64,000 bases of DNA from Candidatus Sumerlaeota bacterium (lineage in GTDB: Bacteria; Sumerlaeota; Sumerlaeia; Sumerlaeales; Sumerlaeaceae): NCBI GenBank assembly GCA_012513815.1, contig JAAZBM010000011.1, forward strand, positions 248,001-312,000, read 5' to 3'. Shown piece after piece: positions 1 through 9,501 of the stretch (the first letter of the stretch is position 1; every line of letters begins with the position of its first letter). Below the pieces are notes generated by a model. The model saw only the letters and a program-made list of their open reading frames with translations. It did not search any database and was not told the DNA's origin. The position numbers were made by a program, and so were the translations under genes.

Positions 1-125
1 TTCAAATACACCCCCAAACGACATAGCACATAAAATCGATCGAAACAAGATGATTTTATTGAACACCTCTCCTCTTCATTGGTTATAGTTATATCATTAT
101 AAATAAGTAAGGACACCCTTTGCAC

Positions 126-368
126 ATGAAGCATTCTGTTCGTTTAGCTTTGCTCGTTTTGAGCGCCGGCGCGTTGTTCACATTGAACGGTTGCGCCTCG
201 AGCATTGTTCATCAGTATATTTGGCCAGAATACAAATGCGACGATCCGTGCCTGACGGGACATCCCTACATGTATCCTAAACGCAACGCTTGCGGGCGCA
301 TTGTACCTCCTCCGGGGGGACCGTGGTATTTTGAAAAAGGACCTGCTAAAGGAAGGGCTTACAAGTAA
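126..368 (+). CDS. Small putative lipoprotein
   Basis: An 80-residue protein with a classic lipoprotein signal: a basic N-terminus, a hydrophobic stretch and the lipobox LNGC with Cys23 as the acylated residue. The mature part is short, rich in Cys, Pro and Gly, and contains CDDPC and a PPPGGPW segment. No family is recognised. An AAGGA at 109-113 precedes two possible starts: TTG at 120 (6 nt away) and ATG at 126 (12 nt away). ATG is chosen because it gives a normal signal peptide, but TTG cannot be excluded. It is a stand-alone gene ahead of nadB. Function unknown; an envelope location is likely. Confidence 0.75.
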   Translation: MKHSVRLALLVLSAGALFTLNGCASSIVHQYIWPEYKCDDPCLTGHPYMYPKRNACGRIVPPPGGPWYFEKGPAKGRAYK

Positions 369-411
369 TCTCCCGCATCAATTATCGCAGGGATTATTGC
401 GCATTTGATTT

Positions 412-1986
412 ATGGAAAAAGTAGATTTGTTGGTCATCGGCTGCGGCATCGCCGGAGCCACAGCAGCACTTATCGCCGGTGAAGCAGGACTCAATGTACT
501 CATCGTGACTCGAAATTCGAACCCTGCGCACAGTACGGCAACACGCTGGGCACAAGGCGGAATCATCTACAAGGGCGAAGGAGATTCGCCCGAACTTTTG
601 ACTTCGGATATTTTCTCGGCCGGACACAGCTTCGGCAACCTTGACGCCATTTGGCATCTGGCGGTGAACGGCCCAAAGCTTGTCGAACAGATTCTCATCG
701 AACGACTTGGAGTGCCCTTCGATACTACAGGCAACCTCAGCGATACACTGGACACAACCGAAGAGGGCGCGCATTCCGTGCGCCGCATCATCCATTGCGC
801 CGACGCAACCGGTGGCTCAATTGAGCAACAGCTTATCGCGCAACTCATGAAGGTTCCCAATGTACGCTTCATGACACGCAGCGTAGCGGTCGAACTCATG
901 ACACTCGAACGCAACAGCGCAAATATTCAGGACATCTACAAACCACAAACGTGCATCGGAGCCTACTTCCTGCATCGTGACACAGGCGATGTAACTTCCA
1001 TTCTGGCGCAAAAAACAATTCTAGCGACGGGCGGACTTGGACAGCTTTATCTACACACAACAAACCCACATGCCGCACGTGGCGATGGTATCGCGATGGC
1101 GCACCGCATCGGGGCGCGCACACTCAATCTCGAATATATTCAGTTTCATCCGACGGCCTTTTACGATTCGCATGGAGAACGATTCCTCATCAGTGAATCA
1201 GTTCGCGGCGAAGGCGGCGAGCTTGTCACACGCGAAGGTAAACCCTTCATGCAAAACTATCACAAGCTCGGCTCACTGGCGCCGCGCGATGTCGTGGCTC
1301 GTGCCATTCATCAGGAAATGCTCAACCGCAAAGAGCCTTGCGTTTTCCTCGACATCTCGAATAAAGATCCCGAATTTTTGCGTCACCGGTTCCCGACGAT
1401 TTATCGCAAGTGCAAAAACTTGGGCGTCGACATGACCACCGGGCCGATTCCGGTTGTCCCTGCGGCGCATTACCTGTGCGGCGGCATTGCCGTTGACCTC
1501 GAAGGACGCACGAATATCAAGAATCTGCGTGCCGTAGGCGAAGTCAGTTGCACGGGCATTCATGGCGCGAACCGACTCGCGAGCACCTCGCTACTCGAAG
1601 GCTTGACGTGGGGATATTTCGCAGCCAAGAGTATCATCAAGGAATTCGACGAACAAGCCGCACGCAACGAAGCTGTCACGTTCCCGGAAATTAAACCGCT
1701 TACCGTCGAGTATGAACAAACCGACACCGCTCTCGTCCAGCAAGACTGGATGACAATCAAATACACGATGTGGAATTATGTCGGGCTGATTCGGTCAAGC
1801 AAACGGCTCAAGCGGGCGCAATCGCTTTTGCAAACACTGTTTGCGGAAACATCAACATTCTACGAGCGTGCCAAGCTGACGGACGATATCATCGGATTGC
1901 GTAACGGTTGTCAGACGGCTTTGCTGGTCATGGAAGCCGCCATGAAGAATAAGCAAAGTTGCGGCTGTCACTTCCGTGAAAATTGA
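412..1986 (+). CDS. nadB: L-aspartate oxidase NadB
   Basis: A 524-residue flavoprotein of the succinate dehydrogenase/fumarate reductase superfamily. NadB oxidises L-aspartate to iminoaspartate, the first step of de novo NAD synthesis, in the cytoplasm. Visible motifs are the N-terminal FAD-binding GCGIAGATAAL (residues 10-20), RWAQGG (45-50), the active-site region FHPTAFYD (245-252), RGEGGEL (265-271), PRDVVARAI (291-299) and the C-terminal flavin-binding GIHGANRLASTSLLEG (382-397). Length matches the family. nadA and nadC are not in the window. The 3' end overlaps the following M16 peptidase gene by 11 nt, so the two are probably co-transcribed. No strong ribosome-binding site precedes the ATG. 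Confidence 0.93.
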   Translation: MEKVDLLVIGCGIAGATAALIAGEAGLNVLIVTRNSNPAHSTATRWAQGGIIYKGEGDSPELLTSDIFSAGHSFGNLDAIWHLAVNGPKLVEQILIERLGVPFDTTGNLSDTLDTTEEGAHSVRRIIHCADATGGSIEQQLIAQLMKVPNVRFMTRSVAVELMTLERNSANIQDIYKPQTCIGAYFLHRDTGDVTSILAQKTILATGGLGQLYLHTTNPHAARGDGIAMAHRIGARTLNLEYIQFHPTAFYDSHGERFLISESVRGEGGELVTREGKPFMQNYHKLGSLAPRDVVARAIHQEMLNRKEPCVFLDISNKDPEFLRHRFPTIYRKCKNLGVDMTTGPIPVVPAAHYLCGGIAVDLEGRTNIKNLRAVGEVSCTGIHGANRLASTSLLEGLTWGYFAAKSIIKEFDEQAARNEAVTFPEIKPLTVEYEQTDTALVQQDWMTIKYTMWNYVGLIRSSKRLKRAQSLLQTLFAETSTFYERAKLTDDIIGLRNGCQTALLVMEAAMKNKQSCGCHFREN

Positions 1987-3268
1987 TTCGTCAAAAAAAG
2001 CTAACACCACAACCAAACCCACCATCGCACATGTGTACAAAGAGACTCTTGACAATGGTGTTCGTGTCCTATTAGACCCGATGCCACAGGTGCGGAGCGC
2101 CTCCATCGGACTGTACATCGACGCAGGCTCAGCCAACGAACTGCCGCAGGAAAACGGCACCGCGCACTGTATCGAACACATGCTGTTCAAAGGCACGACA
2201 AAACATTCCTCCAGACAACTGTCGGAGATTCAGAACCTGCTCGGCGGACAAATCAACGCCTACACAAACACCGAGACGCTGTGCTTGCATGCCTCGGTCG
2301 TGGACAATCAACTCCTGGCCGCCATGGACATCATGACGGAGATGATGCTCGAAAGCCTATTCTCTCCCGCCGAAATCGAGCGCGAGCGAACTGTGATTCT
2401 CGACGAAATTGCCATGTGCGAAGACGACCCGGAAGAGGCGATTATGGATTTGTTCCTGAATACAATCTATCCCAATCACCCACTCGGACGACCAATCATC
2501 GGCACCGCGAAAACAGTCGCACAAATAAATCAAGACGACTTGCTGAGTTTTATGCATCGGGAGTTTACGCCGGACAGATTGATTCTATCCGTGACGGGGA
2601 ATTTCGACCTCGAGCAAATCCGCGAAAAAGCACACGAGCTGCTTGACAACCTGAAGCCGGGCGCAACGGGAATGCCGCAAACACCATTGACCGTCCCCGA
2701 AACACGCTTCTCTGTCAGACACGAACATCGCAAACTACAGCAGACGCACCTGTGCCTCGGCGGTATCGGCCCGCACCGCACACACAAGGACTGGCCGGGC
2801 TTCAACCTGATGATGATGGCTCTCGGCGGCAGTACAAGCTCGCGTATTTTCCAGCAAATCCGCGAGAACAACGGTCTCGCCTACAACATCGGAGCAACCG
2901 GCTATCCCGGACGAAACACTGGATGCTATATCATCGACGGCGCCACAACTAACAAAAATCTTGACAGGGTCGTTGATTTGTGCCGGAAGGAAATCGACAA
3001 CCTGCGGACGCGCCCCATCACGGACTATGAATTGAGAATCGCACGCCAGCAGTGTGCCACCGGACTTTTGCTCGGGCTTGAAAGCACAAACGCCCGAATG
3101 AGCCGCATGGCCACATCGGAGATGCTCTTCGGCCGCCACGTGTCGGTCGAAGAAGCCATCGACCAAATCAACAAAATCACCACTGACGACATCGCGAAAC
3201 TGGCAGATCAGTATCTCATTGGCACCCCATACGCTCTGACAACAATCGGCGCTAAAGCTTCGGCGTGA
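1976..3268 (+). CDS. M16 family zinc peptidase (pitrilysin/processing-peptidase type)
   Basis: A 430-residue peptidase of the M16 family. The inverted zinc motif HCIEH lies at residues 64-68 and the third ligand, Glu144 in ILDEIAMCEDDPEE, follows 76 residues after it, which is the family spacing. The N-terminal catalytic domain spans about 25-230 and the C-terminal M16_C domain about 240-425, with the conserved GLAYNIGA-like segment near 300. The protein has no signal peptide and resembles the short bacterial M16B enzymes related to mitochondrial processing peptidase. The start is GTG, inside the end of nadB, which implies translational coupling. The substrate cannot be told from sequence. 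Confidence 0.9.
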   Translation: MKIDSSKKANTTTKPTIAHVYKETLDNGVRVLLDPMPQVRSASIGLYIDAGSANELPQENGTAHCIEHMLFKGTTKHSSRQLSEIQNLLGGQINAYTNTETLCLHASVVDNQLLAAMDIMTEMMLESLFSPAEIERERTVILDEIAMCEDDPEEAIMDLFLNTIYPNHPLGRPIIGTAKTVAQINQDDLLSFMHREFTPDRLILSVTGNFDLEQIREKAHELLDNLKPGATGMPQTPLTVPETRFSVRHEHRKLQQTHLCLGGIGPHRTHKDWPGFNLMMMALGGSTSSRIFQQIRENNGLAYNIGATGYPGRNTGCYIIDGATTNKNLDRVVDLCRKEIDNLRTRPITDYELRIARQQCATGLLLGLESTNARMSRMATSEMLFGRHVSVEEAIDQINKITTDDIAKLADQYLIGTPYALTTIGAKASA

Positions 3269-3332
3269 CAACTCGGAAGAAATCTGAAAATAAACACATC
3301 TGTTATAAGTAGTATTTACTTGCACTCAGAGT

Positions 3333-3418
3333 GCCGGAATGGCGGAATGGCAGACGCAGTGGACTCAAAATCCACCGGTGGCAGCATCGTGAGGGTTCGA
3401 GTCCCTCTTCCGGCACCA
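3333..3418 (+). tRNA. tRNA-Leu (anticodon CAA)
   Basis: A class II tRNA. The acceptor stem GCCGGAA (3333-3339) pairs with TTCCGGC (3408-3414), followed by discriminator A and an encoded CCA. The anticodon stem is GTGGA/TCCAC around the loop CTCAAAA, giving anticodon CAA at 3366-3368, which reads UUG. A long variable arm (about 3376-3391) and a T arm with GGTTCGAGTCC complete the fold. The long variable arm, the A73 discriminator and the anticodon all indicate leucine. Confidence 0.96.
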
Positions 3419-3545
3419 TTTTTTTACGCCACTGGCTCTCCACTACACAATCATTTTTGCAACAAGTTTTCTTACTCTCTTGTAGTTTTGTATTGTATCA
3501 TGCCGAGCAACTCGGCACAAATCCATAGATTGTTGAGTTTGATGA

Positions 3546-5438
3546 ATGAATGATGTGATTACGACCGCGAGCGCTCAGCTGGCGGCAACGATGGGAAAGC
3601 CTGTAATCAGCACCAATATTGTCGAATACACCGTTATCGGCGCCTACTTTATTTTCATGATTATCACCGGAATCCTATTTCGGCGGTTCAACTCGAACTT
3701 CACTGACTACTTCCGTTCCGGTTGCCGCGGCACATGGTGGATGGTAGGCGCAAGCATCTTTATGGCCTCGTTCACGGCGTGGACCTTTACGGGCGCCTCC
3801 GGTCAAGCCTACACAGCCGGCATTGTTGTCTCCGTGATTTTCATGGCCAACACATTCGGCTACATCATCAACGCCCTATGGACGGCTCCGTACTTCCGAC
3901 AAATGCGCGCCACAACTGCGCCGGAAATTATCGCCGAGCGCTTTGACACGACAACACAACAAATGCTGGTATGGTACGGCCTCATCCCCGGCATTCTATC
4001 CAACGGCCTCACGCTATGGGCGGTTGCGTTCTTTGCGGCTCCCCTCTTCGGATTCGATGTCTTACATATGATTATCATTCTCGGCGCCGTCGTCGTCATC
4101 TACAGCACCATCGGCGGCAGTTGGAGCGTCATGGCCACAGACTTCCTGCAAGCTCTCATTCTCGTGCCGATGACCGTGCTCCTCGCCATCCTCAGCTACA
4201 ACGCCATCGGCGGTTACGACGGTTTCATGAGCGCTATCCAAGCGCCAACCGCGGCCGCACTCGACACACTCGGCGGCAAGTATAAAATCGACGGTGTCAG
4301 CGACTTGTCGTATATGATTGGGATTCCCTCGGTCAAGTCGGGGCAGTTCAACAGTTGGGCGGCTGTCATCGCCATGTTTGCCTATGTTTTTGTCGCCTAT
4401 AACTCCGTTGGTTCCTCCGTCAAATACTTCACGGTCAAAGACGGACGCGAAGCAAGGAAAGCCGCGTGGCTCTCGGCGATTCTCATGGGTGCGGGTGTTT
4501 TCCTTTGGTTCTTGCCTTCGATGGTTTGCCGTCTGAAGTTCCCCGAGCTTGTTGATGGTTTTGCTGCCACGCATCCCGAAATCAAGACGCCCGCCGACGC
4601 CAGTTTCGCGCTCGTGTCGATGCAACTCCTCCCCAAAGGCATGGTCGGTCTGGTTGTCGTAGCCATGTTCGCTGCGACAATGAGCTCGCTTGGCCCGTCG
4701 CTCAACTCGAACGCCGCCATCTTCACACAGGATGTGTACAAGAAGCTCTTCAACCCCAAAGCAAGCGAACGCACCATGTTCCTACTCGGGCAATTCACGA
4801 GTTTCCTCATGGGCATTCTTATCATCCTCGCCGCCATTTTCCTCGCGACACGCAGCACCTCCACAGGCGAAAGCAAATCCCTGTTCGACTGGATGATTAT
4901 GCTTGGTAGCGTCTTTGGCACACCGACACTTGTCCCCATGTTCGCCGCCATGTTCATGCGCAAAACACCGCCGTGGTCCGGTCTGATATCCATCCTCTTC
5001 GCGCTCCCCATCACCATCTATCAATGCTTTGCCGAGTTCGACTCCAACATCACACCGCTCAACTATCAGCAAACCATTTTCTCCATTATCGGACTCGGAA
5101 TGATTGGCATGTTTGTCAGCAAACTGTGGTGGAAGTCCGTGCCCGAAGACAAAAAGGAACGGATTGCGGGCTTCTATCAACGAATGATGACGCCTGTCGA
5201 TTTCGAAAAAGAAGTCGGCCATGCCAACGATCCGGCACAACTAAAACTCGTCGGTTACGTCTCGCTCAGCATCGGATTCTTCATCCTGTTCCTGCTCTTT
5301 GTCCCGAACACCTTCGCGGCCCGTCTGCAAATTCTTGCCGTCGCATTGAGCATTTGTTTGTTCGCGGGTTGCATGATATTGACAGGATACAAAAGGTCTG
5401 CTAAACAACAGAACATCACGAGTTTACCGAAGGAATGA
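3546..5438 (+). CDS. Sodium:solute symporter (SSS family)
   Basis: A 630-residue multi-pass inner-membrane protein of the SSS (SLC5-like) family, which couples sodium entry to uptake of a solute such as a sugar, carboxylate or amino acid. Family marks include the N-terminal FRRFNSNFTDYFRSG segment typical of SSS proteins, about 14 hydrophobic segments, and the central GTWWMVGASIFMASFTAWTF region matching TM2. The C-terminal 100 residues contain two extra hydrophobic segments. The gene is followed directly by a dehydrogenase and a radical SAM gene, so it probably imports (or balances) the substrate of that pathway. The substrate is not predictable. The start at 3546 is chosen because an upstream ATG at 3542 is out of frame and closes at once. 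Confidence 0.88.
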   Translation: MNDVITTASAQLAATMGKPVISTNIVEYTVIGAYFIFMIITGILFRRFNSNFTDYFRSGCRGTWWMVGASIFMASFTAWTFTGASGQAYTAGIVVSVIFMANTFGYIINALWTAPYFRQMRATTAPEIIAERFDTTTQQMLVWYGLIPGILSNGLTLWAVAFFAAPLFGFDVLHMIIILGAVVVIYSTIGGSWSVMATDFLQALILVPMTVLLAILSYNAIGGYDGFMSAIQAPTAAALDTLGGKYKIDGVSDLSYMIGIPSVKSGQFNSWAAVIAMFAYVFVAYNSVGSSVKYFTVKDGREARKAAWLSAILMGAGVFLWFLPSMVCRLKFPELVDGFAATHPEIKTPADASFALVSMQLLPKGMVGLVVVAMFAATMSSLGPSLNSNAAIFTQDVYKKLFNPKASERTMFLLGQFTSFLMGILIILAAIFLATRSTSTGESKSLFDWMIMLGSVFGTPTLVPMFAAMFMRKTPPWSGLISILFALPITIYQCFAEFDSNITPLNYQQTIFSIIGLGMIGMFVSKLWWKSVPEDKKERIAGFYQRMMTPVDFEKEVGHANDPAQLKLVGYVSLSIGFFILFLLFVPNTFAARLQILAVALSICLFAGCMILTGYKRSAKQQNITSLPKE

Positions 5439-5440
5439 CC

Positions 5441-6475
5441 ATGAAATCTCTCTACGCCAACGGACGTGGCGCCGCCTTTGACGCCGAAGTCCCAGAACCG
5501 AAACCGTTTGATCGCGCCGTTCGCGTCCGCGTCACGGATACGCTTGTCAGCGCCGGAACAGAGCGCGGCATTATCCTGAACGCGAAATATAATTCTGATG
5601 ACCAAGCGATTGCCGCCGGTTGCACACTCGGTTACACCGGCGCAGGAGTCGTCGAAGAAGTTTATCCTCAAACGGATAGTCGACTCAAAGTTGGCGACCG
5701 CGTGGCCTGTTATGGCGCGCCCTACACACATCACGCGCAATATCTCGTCGTGCCTCAGAATCTGTGCTATTGCATTCCAGACACACTTTCGTCCGAGAAG
5801 GCCACCTTTGCTGGACTGGGCGCCATTGCCATGCACGGCTTCCGCATGGGCGAATGCCAACTCGGGTCTGTTTGCGTCGTCATCGGCGCCGGCATTATTG
5901 GCATCCTCGCGACGCAGATGGCTCTTGCAGCAGGCAGCCGCGTCATCTGCAGCGACCTTGCGACTGACAGGCTCGAGCGCTTGCGCCAATGCGTTCCGCA
6001 AGACGCCGACCTCATCTGCACAACACCAGACAAACTCGAAGCGGTCACCTCCGACTTGACCCGAGGCATCGGCGCGGATACCGTCTTGCTCTGCCTCGCG
6101 ACAAACAGAAGCGAACCCATGGAACAGGCCATCCGCATCGGCAGAATGCGGGCAAAGGTCGTCCTCATCGGCTTACTCGATATCAAATTTGGCAGGGAGA
6201 TTTTCTTCGCTCGCGAAACGGAATTCTCATGCAGTCGCGCTGCCGGAGATGGCAGATACGACCCGATTTACGAACATGACGGCATCGATTATCCTTTCCA
6301 TATCGCCCGTTGGACTGAGGGGCGAAACCTCGAAGAATCGCTCCGCCTCATTGCGCGCGGCACGTTGCAAGTCGAACCGCTCATAGGTCACCGCTGGGCG
6401 ATTGCTGACTACGCGAAAGCCTACGACCAAATCGTCAACGGGAAAACAGACCTCGGACACATCTTCAAATGGTAA
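5441..6475 (+). CDS. Zinc-type (MDR) alcohol dehydrogenase-like oxidoreductase
   Basis: A 344-residue medium-chain dehydrogenase. It has a GroES-like N-terminal domain and a Rossmann domain with VIGAGIIGILATQMALAAG near residues 144-162, so NAD(P) binding is expected. The segment LVSAGTERG near residue 35 marks the subgroup of sugar-related dehydrogenases in which the usual catalytic-zinc cysteine region is altered, so zinc dependence is uncertain. Two starts are possible: ATG 5435 overlaps the symporter stop, but AAGGA at 5430-5434 sits 6 nt before ATG 5441, so the latter is chosen. The gene lies between the symporter and a radical SAM gene in one unit. A polyol or modified sugar substrate is inferred only. 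Confidence 0.85.
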   Translation: MKSLYANGRGAAFDAEVPEPKPFDRAVRVRVTDTLVSAGTERGIILNAKYNSDDQAIAAGCTLGYTGAGVVEEVYPQTDSRLKVGDRVACYGAPYTHHAQYLVVPQNLCYCIPDTLSSEKATFAGLGAIAMHGFRMGECQLGSVCVVIGAGIIGILATQMALAAGSRVICSDLATDRLERLRQCVPQDADLICTTPDKLEAVTSDLTRGIGADTVLLCLATNRSEPMEQAIRIGRMRAKVVLIGLLDIKFGREIFFARETEFSCSRAAGDGRYDPIYEHDGIDYPFHIARWTEGRNLEESLRLIARGTLQVEPLIGHRWAIADYAKAYDQIVNGKTDLGHIFKW

Positions 6476-6481
6476 GTTGAC

Positions 6482-7552
6482 ATGAGCCTTCCCCTTTGGA
6501 CAGAATCTCTCGGAAAATATCGCGAAGTCCCCGGAACAATTCCGCTCAAAGTGCGCATGGATGTCACGAACAAATGCAATCTACAATGCAAAATGTGTTT
6601 CTATCGCGACATTGCCCACCTGCCCAAAAACGACATCTCACCCGAGTTGTTCGACAAGATTTGCCGGAACATTTTCCCGCACTGCGACCGCATCGTCCTC
6701 TCATGCCAGTACGAACCGTTCATGCACAAGGATTTCCCCTCCATGCTCCGCAAGGCCTCGCAGGTGAACCCCGCCGCAAAAATCGGATTTGTCAGCAACG
6801 CGACCCTCTGGACGGACGAGGGAATCAACACGATGATCAACACGCCGAATCTCGAAAGCATTGCCGTCTCAATCGACGGCGGCACAAAGGAAACATACGA
6901 GTCGATTCGCGTCAACGCCAAGTGGGATGTCGTCATTAACAATCTGCGCAAGTTCGCGCGGGCAAAGGAAATTCGCGGTGGTGGTCTGGCACCCGGAGTT
7001 CAAATCAACACTGTCCTGATGAAAAGCACCATCGCCGAATTGCCGCTGCTCGTGCGCTTGGCCGCCGAAGTCAACGCTTTTCAACTCACCGCGATTCGTT
7101 TTCTGCCGGTTAACAAAGAACTCGACGAGGCCATCGAGGACTGGGAACCCTATATGCCCATCCTTATCGAAGCCGCGAACACTGCCAAGCAACTCGGATT
7201 ACCCCTTGTCCTGCCAATCGATGACAAGCGACTGCCTACCCCGGCGCCCCTGCCCCCCGCCGACATACCGCAGGCACCGGCGCAGCCTGCGCATTCGCCA
7301 TGGTGCGATGCTCCATGGTCGCTCTTGATGATTGACCCGAACGGCGATTTGCGCCCCTGTGGCTACATCACCGAAAGCGTCGGCAATCTGAACGATACCG
7401 ATTTTGAAGAGCTTTGGAATTGTAAAACAATGCTGAAGTTGCGTCAGCAACTCGCCCACATGAAACTCTCCGAGCAATGCAAACATTGCAACCCGCACAA
7501 CTATGAGGTGCAGGAACGAGACAATCGCAACAGCGTGCGCAAAGTCAGGTAG
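6482..7552 (+). CDS. Radical SAM/SPASM domain protein
   Basis: A 356-residue radical SAM enzyme. The cluster motif CX3CX2C is at Cys32, Cys36 and Cys39 (KCNLQCKMC). A C-terminal SPASM region with five cysteines (about 275-336), including DLRPCGY and CKHC, should bind one or two auxiliary Fe-S clusters. SPASM proteins include RiPP maturases, sulfatase-activating enzymes and aminoglycoside/sugar dehydrogenases or epimerases. No sulfatase or precursor peptide gene is nearby. It lies 6 nt after an MDR dehydrogenase and behind a sodium symporter, which favours a small-molecule (possibly sugar) substrate over a peptide. This is inference. Confidence 0.88.
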   Translation: MSLPLWTESLGKYREVPGTIPLKVRMDVTNKCNLQCKMCFYRDIAHLPKNDISPELFDKICRNIFPHCDRIVLSCQYEPFMHKDFPSMLRKASQVNPAAKIGFVSNATLWTDEGINTMINTPNLESIAVSIDGGTKETYESIRVNAKWDVVINNLRKFARAKEIRGGGLAPGVQINTVLMKSTIAELPLLVRLAAEVNAFQLTAIRFLPVNKELDEAIEDWEPYMPILIEAANTAKQLGLPLVLPIDDKRLPTPAPLPPADIPQAPAQPAHSPWCDAPWSLLMIDPNGDLRPCGYITESVGNLNDTDFEELWNCKTMLKLRQQLAHMKLSEQCKHCNPHNYEVQERDNRNSVRKVR

Positions 7553-7668
7553 TTCTTTTTTCAGTCATTTATATTTTGTCATTCACAATTTTTGGAATAA
7601 TTTAGTACATTTGCAATAATTAGCGGCAAAAGTTATTGATAACGTACTTATTACATCGGAGTTTTGTT

Positions 7669-8313
7669 ATGACTGTCTCGAATTACAAAGTCTCGGAAGA
7701 GACAAAGAATAAGCTGATTACGGCGGCGGGAGAGCTGGTGACCGAAAAGGGCATCGAGGCCGTCACGGTTCGGGATATCGCGCAGCGAGCGGGGACTGTC
7801 CCCAACGCCATCAGCTATCACTTCGGTGGTAAAGAGGGACTCATCGACGCCGTGTGGCAGCGTGTTCTGGAAACATGGGACGCAAAAAAAGTGTCACGCT
7901 ATTACGAGGACAACAACAGGCTGCTCAAAACTCACGACGGTAAAATCCAGCTCGTCACGGACATCATCCACCTCTTCTACGAATGCCTCTATGCGGATGG
8001 GCAGCCAACATGGATGAACCGCTACGCGATGCGCAATCTCATCTGCGGCAAAGGCGAAAAGTACATCACGGACGCGATTCGCGATGACATCAATGCCGTG
8101 CTGATTGACCTTTACAAACGAGTCACGAAGAACATCGACATGGACTCGGCGCAATGCTGGGCACTGAGCATCATTTCTCCCGGCATCATCCTGACTTGCC
8201 ACATGCAAGAGGCAACTCTACTTTTCAATCACACCATCGACTACGCGTTCTATCGGCGCCTGACTCGGGATGTGACACGCAACGCTTTATTTGGATTAGG
8301 ACTCATTTCATAA
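7669..8313 (+). CDS. TetR family transcriptional regulator (CecR/YbiH-like)
   Basis: A 214-residue regulator. The N-terminal TetR helix-turn-helix spans about residues 10-60, with VTVRDIAQRAGTVPNAISYHFGGKEGL matching the recognition-helix consensus. The C-terminal domain resembles the CecR/YbiH-type ligand domain. The start is fixed by GGAG at 7658-7661, 8 nt before ATG 7669; the frame is open further upstream but without a ribosome-binding site. The gene is followed 14 nt later by the RND adaptor gene. By family habit it likely represses its own efflux operon and is released by a pump substrate. Confidence 0.88.
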   Translation: MTVSNYKVSEETKNKLITAAGELVTEKGIEAVTVRDIAQRAGTVPNAISYHFGGKEGLIDAVWQRVLETWDAKKVSRYYEDNNRLLKTHDGKIQLVTDIIHLFYECLYADGQPTWMNRYAMRNLICGKGEKYITDAIRDDINAVLIDLYKRVTKNIDMDSAQCWALSIISPGIILTCHMQEATLLFNHTIDYAFYRRLTRDVTRNALFGLGLIS

Positions 8314-8327
8314 AAAGGAGATTTGAC

Positions 8328-9488
8328 ATGAAGAATGGTTTCATTGTTAATTTAGTATGTTTGATTTTTCTCGCGACTCTGACGGCATGCACTCCGACAA
8401 AAAAGACTGACCAGCCGCAAACGGAAGTCGTGCAGGTCAAAACGGCGCCCTTGACCGAACATGTTTTTCGCAAAGAAATCCGCGTTCAGGGAACCGTTCA
8501 ACCTGTTGACAACGCAACAATTTCCGCACGGGTCGCCGGGACAATTGACCAATTAGATGTGGAAGAGGGCAGTGTCGTCAAAAAAGGCGATGTCCTATTT
8601 CGGACGGACAGTCTCAATATGCAAAACCGCGTCGAGATGGCGCAGAAAGATTTGCAAGTCGCGAAGGACACTTTTGTGACCGCGCAGATGGATGTCAACA
8701 TCGGCGAGACAAATAAGGAGCAGACACGACGCGACTTTGAGCGTGCCCGTGATTTGTTCTCAAGCAACACTGTCAGCAAAAACTACTATGAAAAAGCGGA
8801 AGTGGCGTGGAACAATTCTCAGGCGAATATGAACAAACTCACGGCCGTGATGCGCTATATGGAAGCACGTGTTGAGCAACAGAAGGCCGCATTGAGCATC
8901 GCGGAAAAGAACCTGAAGGACTCGATTATCACTGCGCCTTATGACGGAGTTATCACCGAGAAGCACATGGAGATGGGAGAATTTGCGAACATCGGAGTGC
9001 CCGTTCTGAAGATGGAGAATCAGAATGCGCTCGAGTTGTCATGCCTGATTAGCGCGATCCATTATGACGCGATCACCTCGCAAACAATAGCAGCCATTTC
9101 GCTTGACGGCAAAACGATTTGCCGCCATCCAGTCACCTACTGCGCCCCGAGCATTGACCCACTCAGCCGCACGTTCGAAGTCAAAGTGCAACTGCCTCCT
9201 GACACATCGCTCATCAGTGGCTCGCTGTGTGACGTCGCGCTCGTGCTCGATGAACGCAAAGGCTTGGGCTTGCCCACCAATGCTGTTCTGCCTCGCAAGG
9301 GTGGCGAGAGTATCGTCTTTGCGGCGGAGAACGGCAAAGCAAAACAGATTTTGGTGACAAGCGGATTTACAACGGACGGATTTACTGAGATTCTGAACGT
9401 AAAAGACCTCGGCGCCGATGAGTTTGTGATTACCGGACAGTATTTCCTGAATGACGGGACGCCAATCTCTGTGATTGAGAAACAATAG
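8328..9488 (+). CDS. RND efflux periplasmic adaptor (membrane fusion lipoprotein)
   Basis: A 386-residue HlyD/AcrA-type adaptor that links an inner-membrane RND pump to an outer-membrane channel. It starts at ATG 8328 behind a strong AAGGAG (8315-8320). The N-terminus carries a lipoprotein signal with Cys21 in LTAC. The order is as usual: a barrel-sandwich half (ARVAGTIDQLDVEEGSVVKKGD, about residues 65-90), an alpha-helical hairpin rich in Lys/Glu (about 100-200), the second lipoyl half (APYDGVITEKHMEMGEFA), then beta-barrel and membrane-proximal domains. It lies between the TetR regulator and the RND pump, with a 13-nt gap to the pump. No TolC-like gene is present. Confidence 0.9.
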   Translation: MKNGFIVNLVCLIFLATLTACTPTKKTDQPQTEVVQVKTAPLTEHVFRKEIRVQGTVQPVDNATISARVAGTIDQLDVEEGSVVKKGDVLFRTDSLNMQNRVEMAQKDLQVAKDTFVTAQMDVNIGETNKEQTRRDFERARDLFSSNTVSKNYYEKAEVAWNNSQANMNKLTAVMRYMEARVEQQKAALSIAEKNLKDSIITAPYDGVITEKHMEMGEFANIGVPVLKMENQNALELSCLISAIHYDAITSQTIAAISLDGKTICRHPVTYCAPSIDPLSRTFEVKVQLPPDTSLISGSLCDVALVLDERKGLGLPTNAVLPRKGGESIVFAAENGKAKQILVTSGFTTDGFTEILNVKDLGADEFVITGQYFLNDGTPISVIEKQ

Positions 9489-9501
9489 GGAGGGACACAC
9501 G

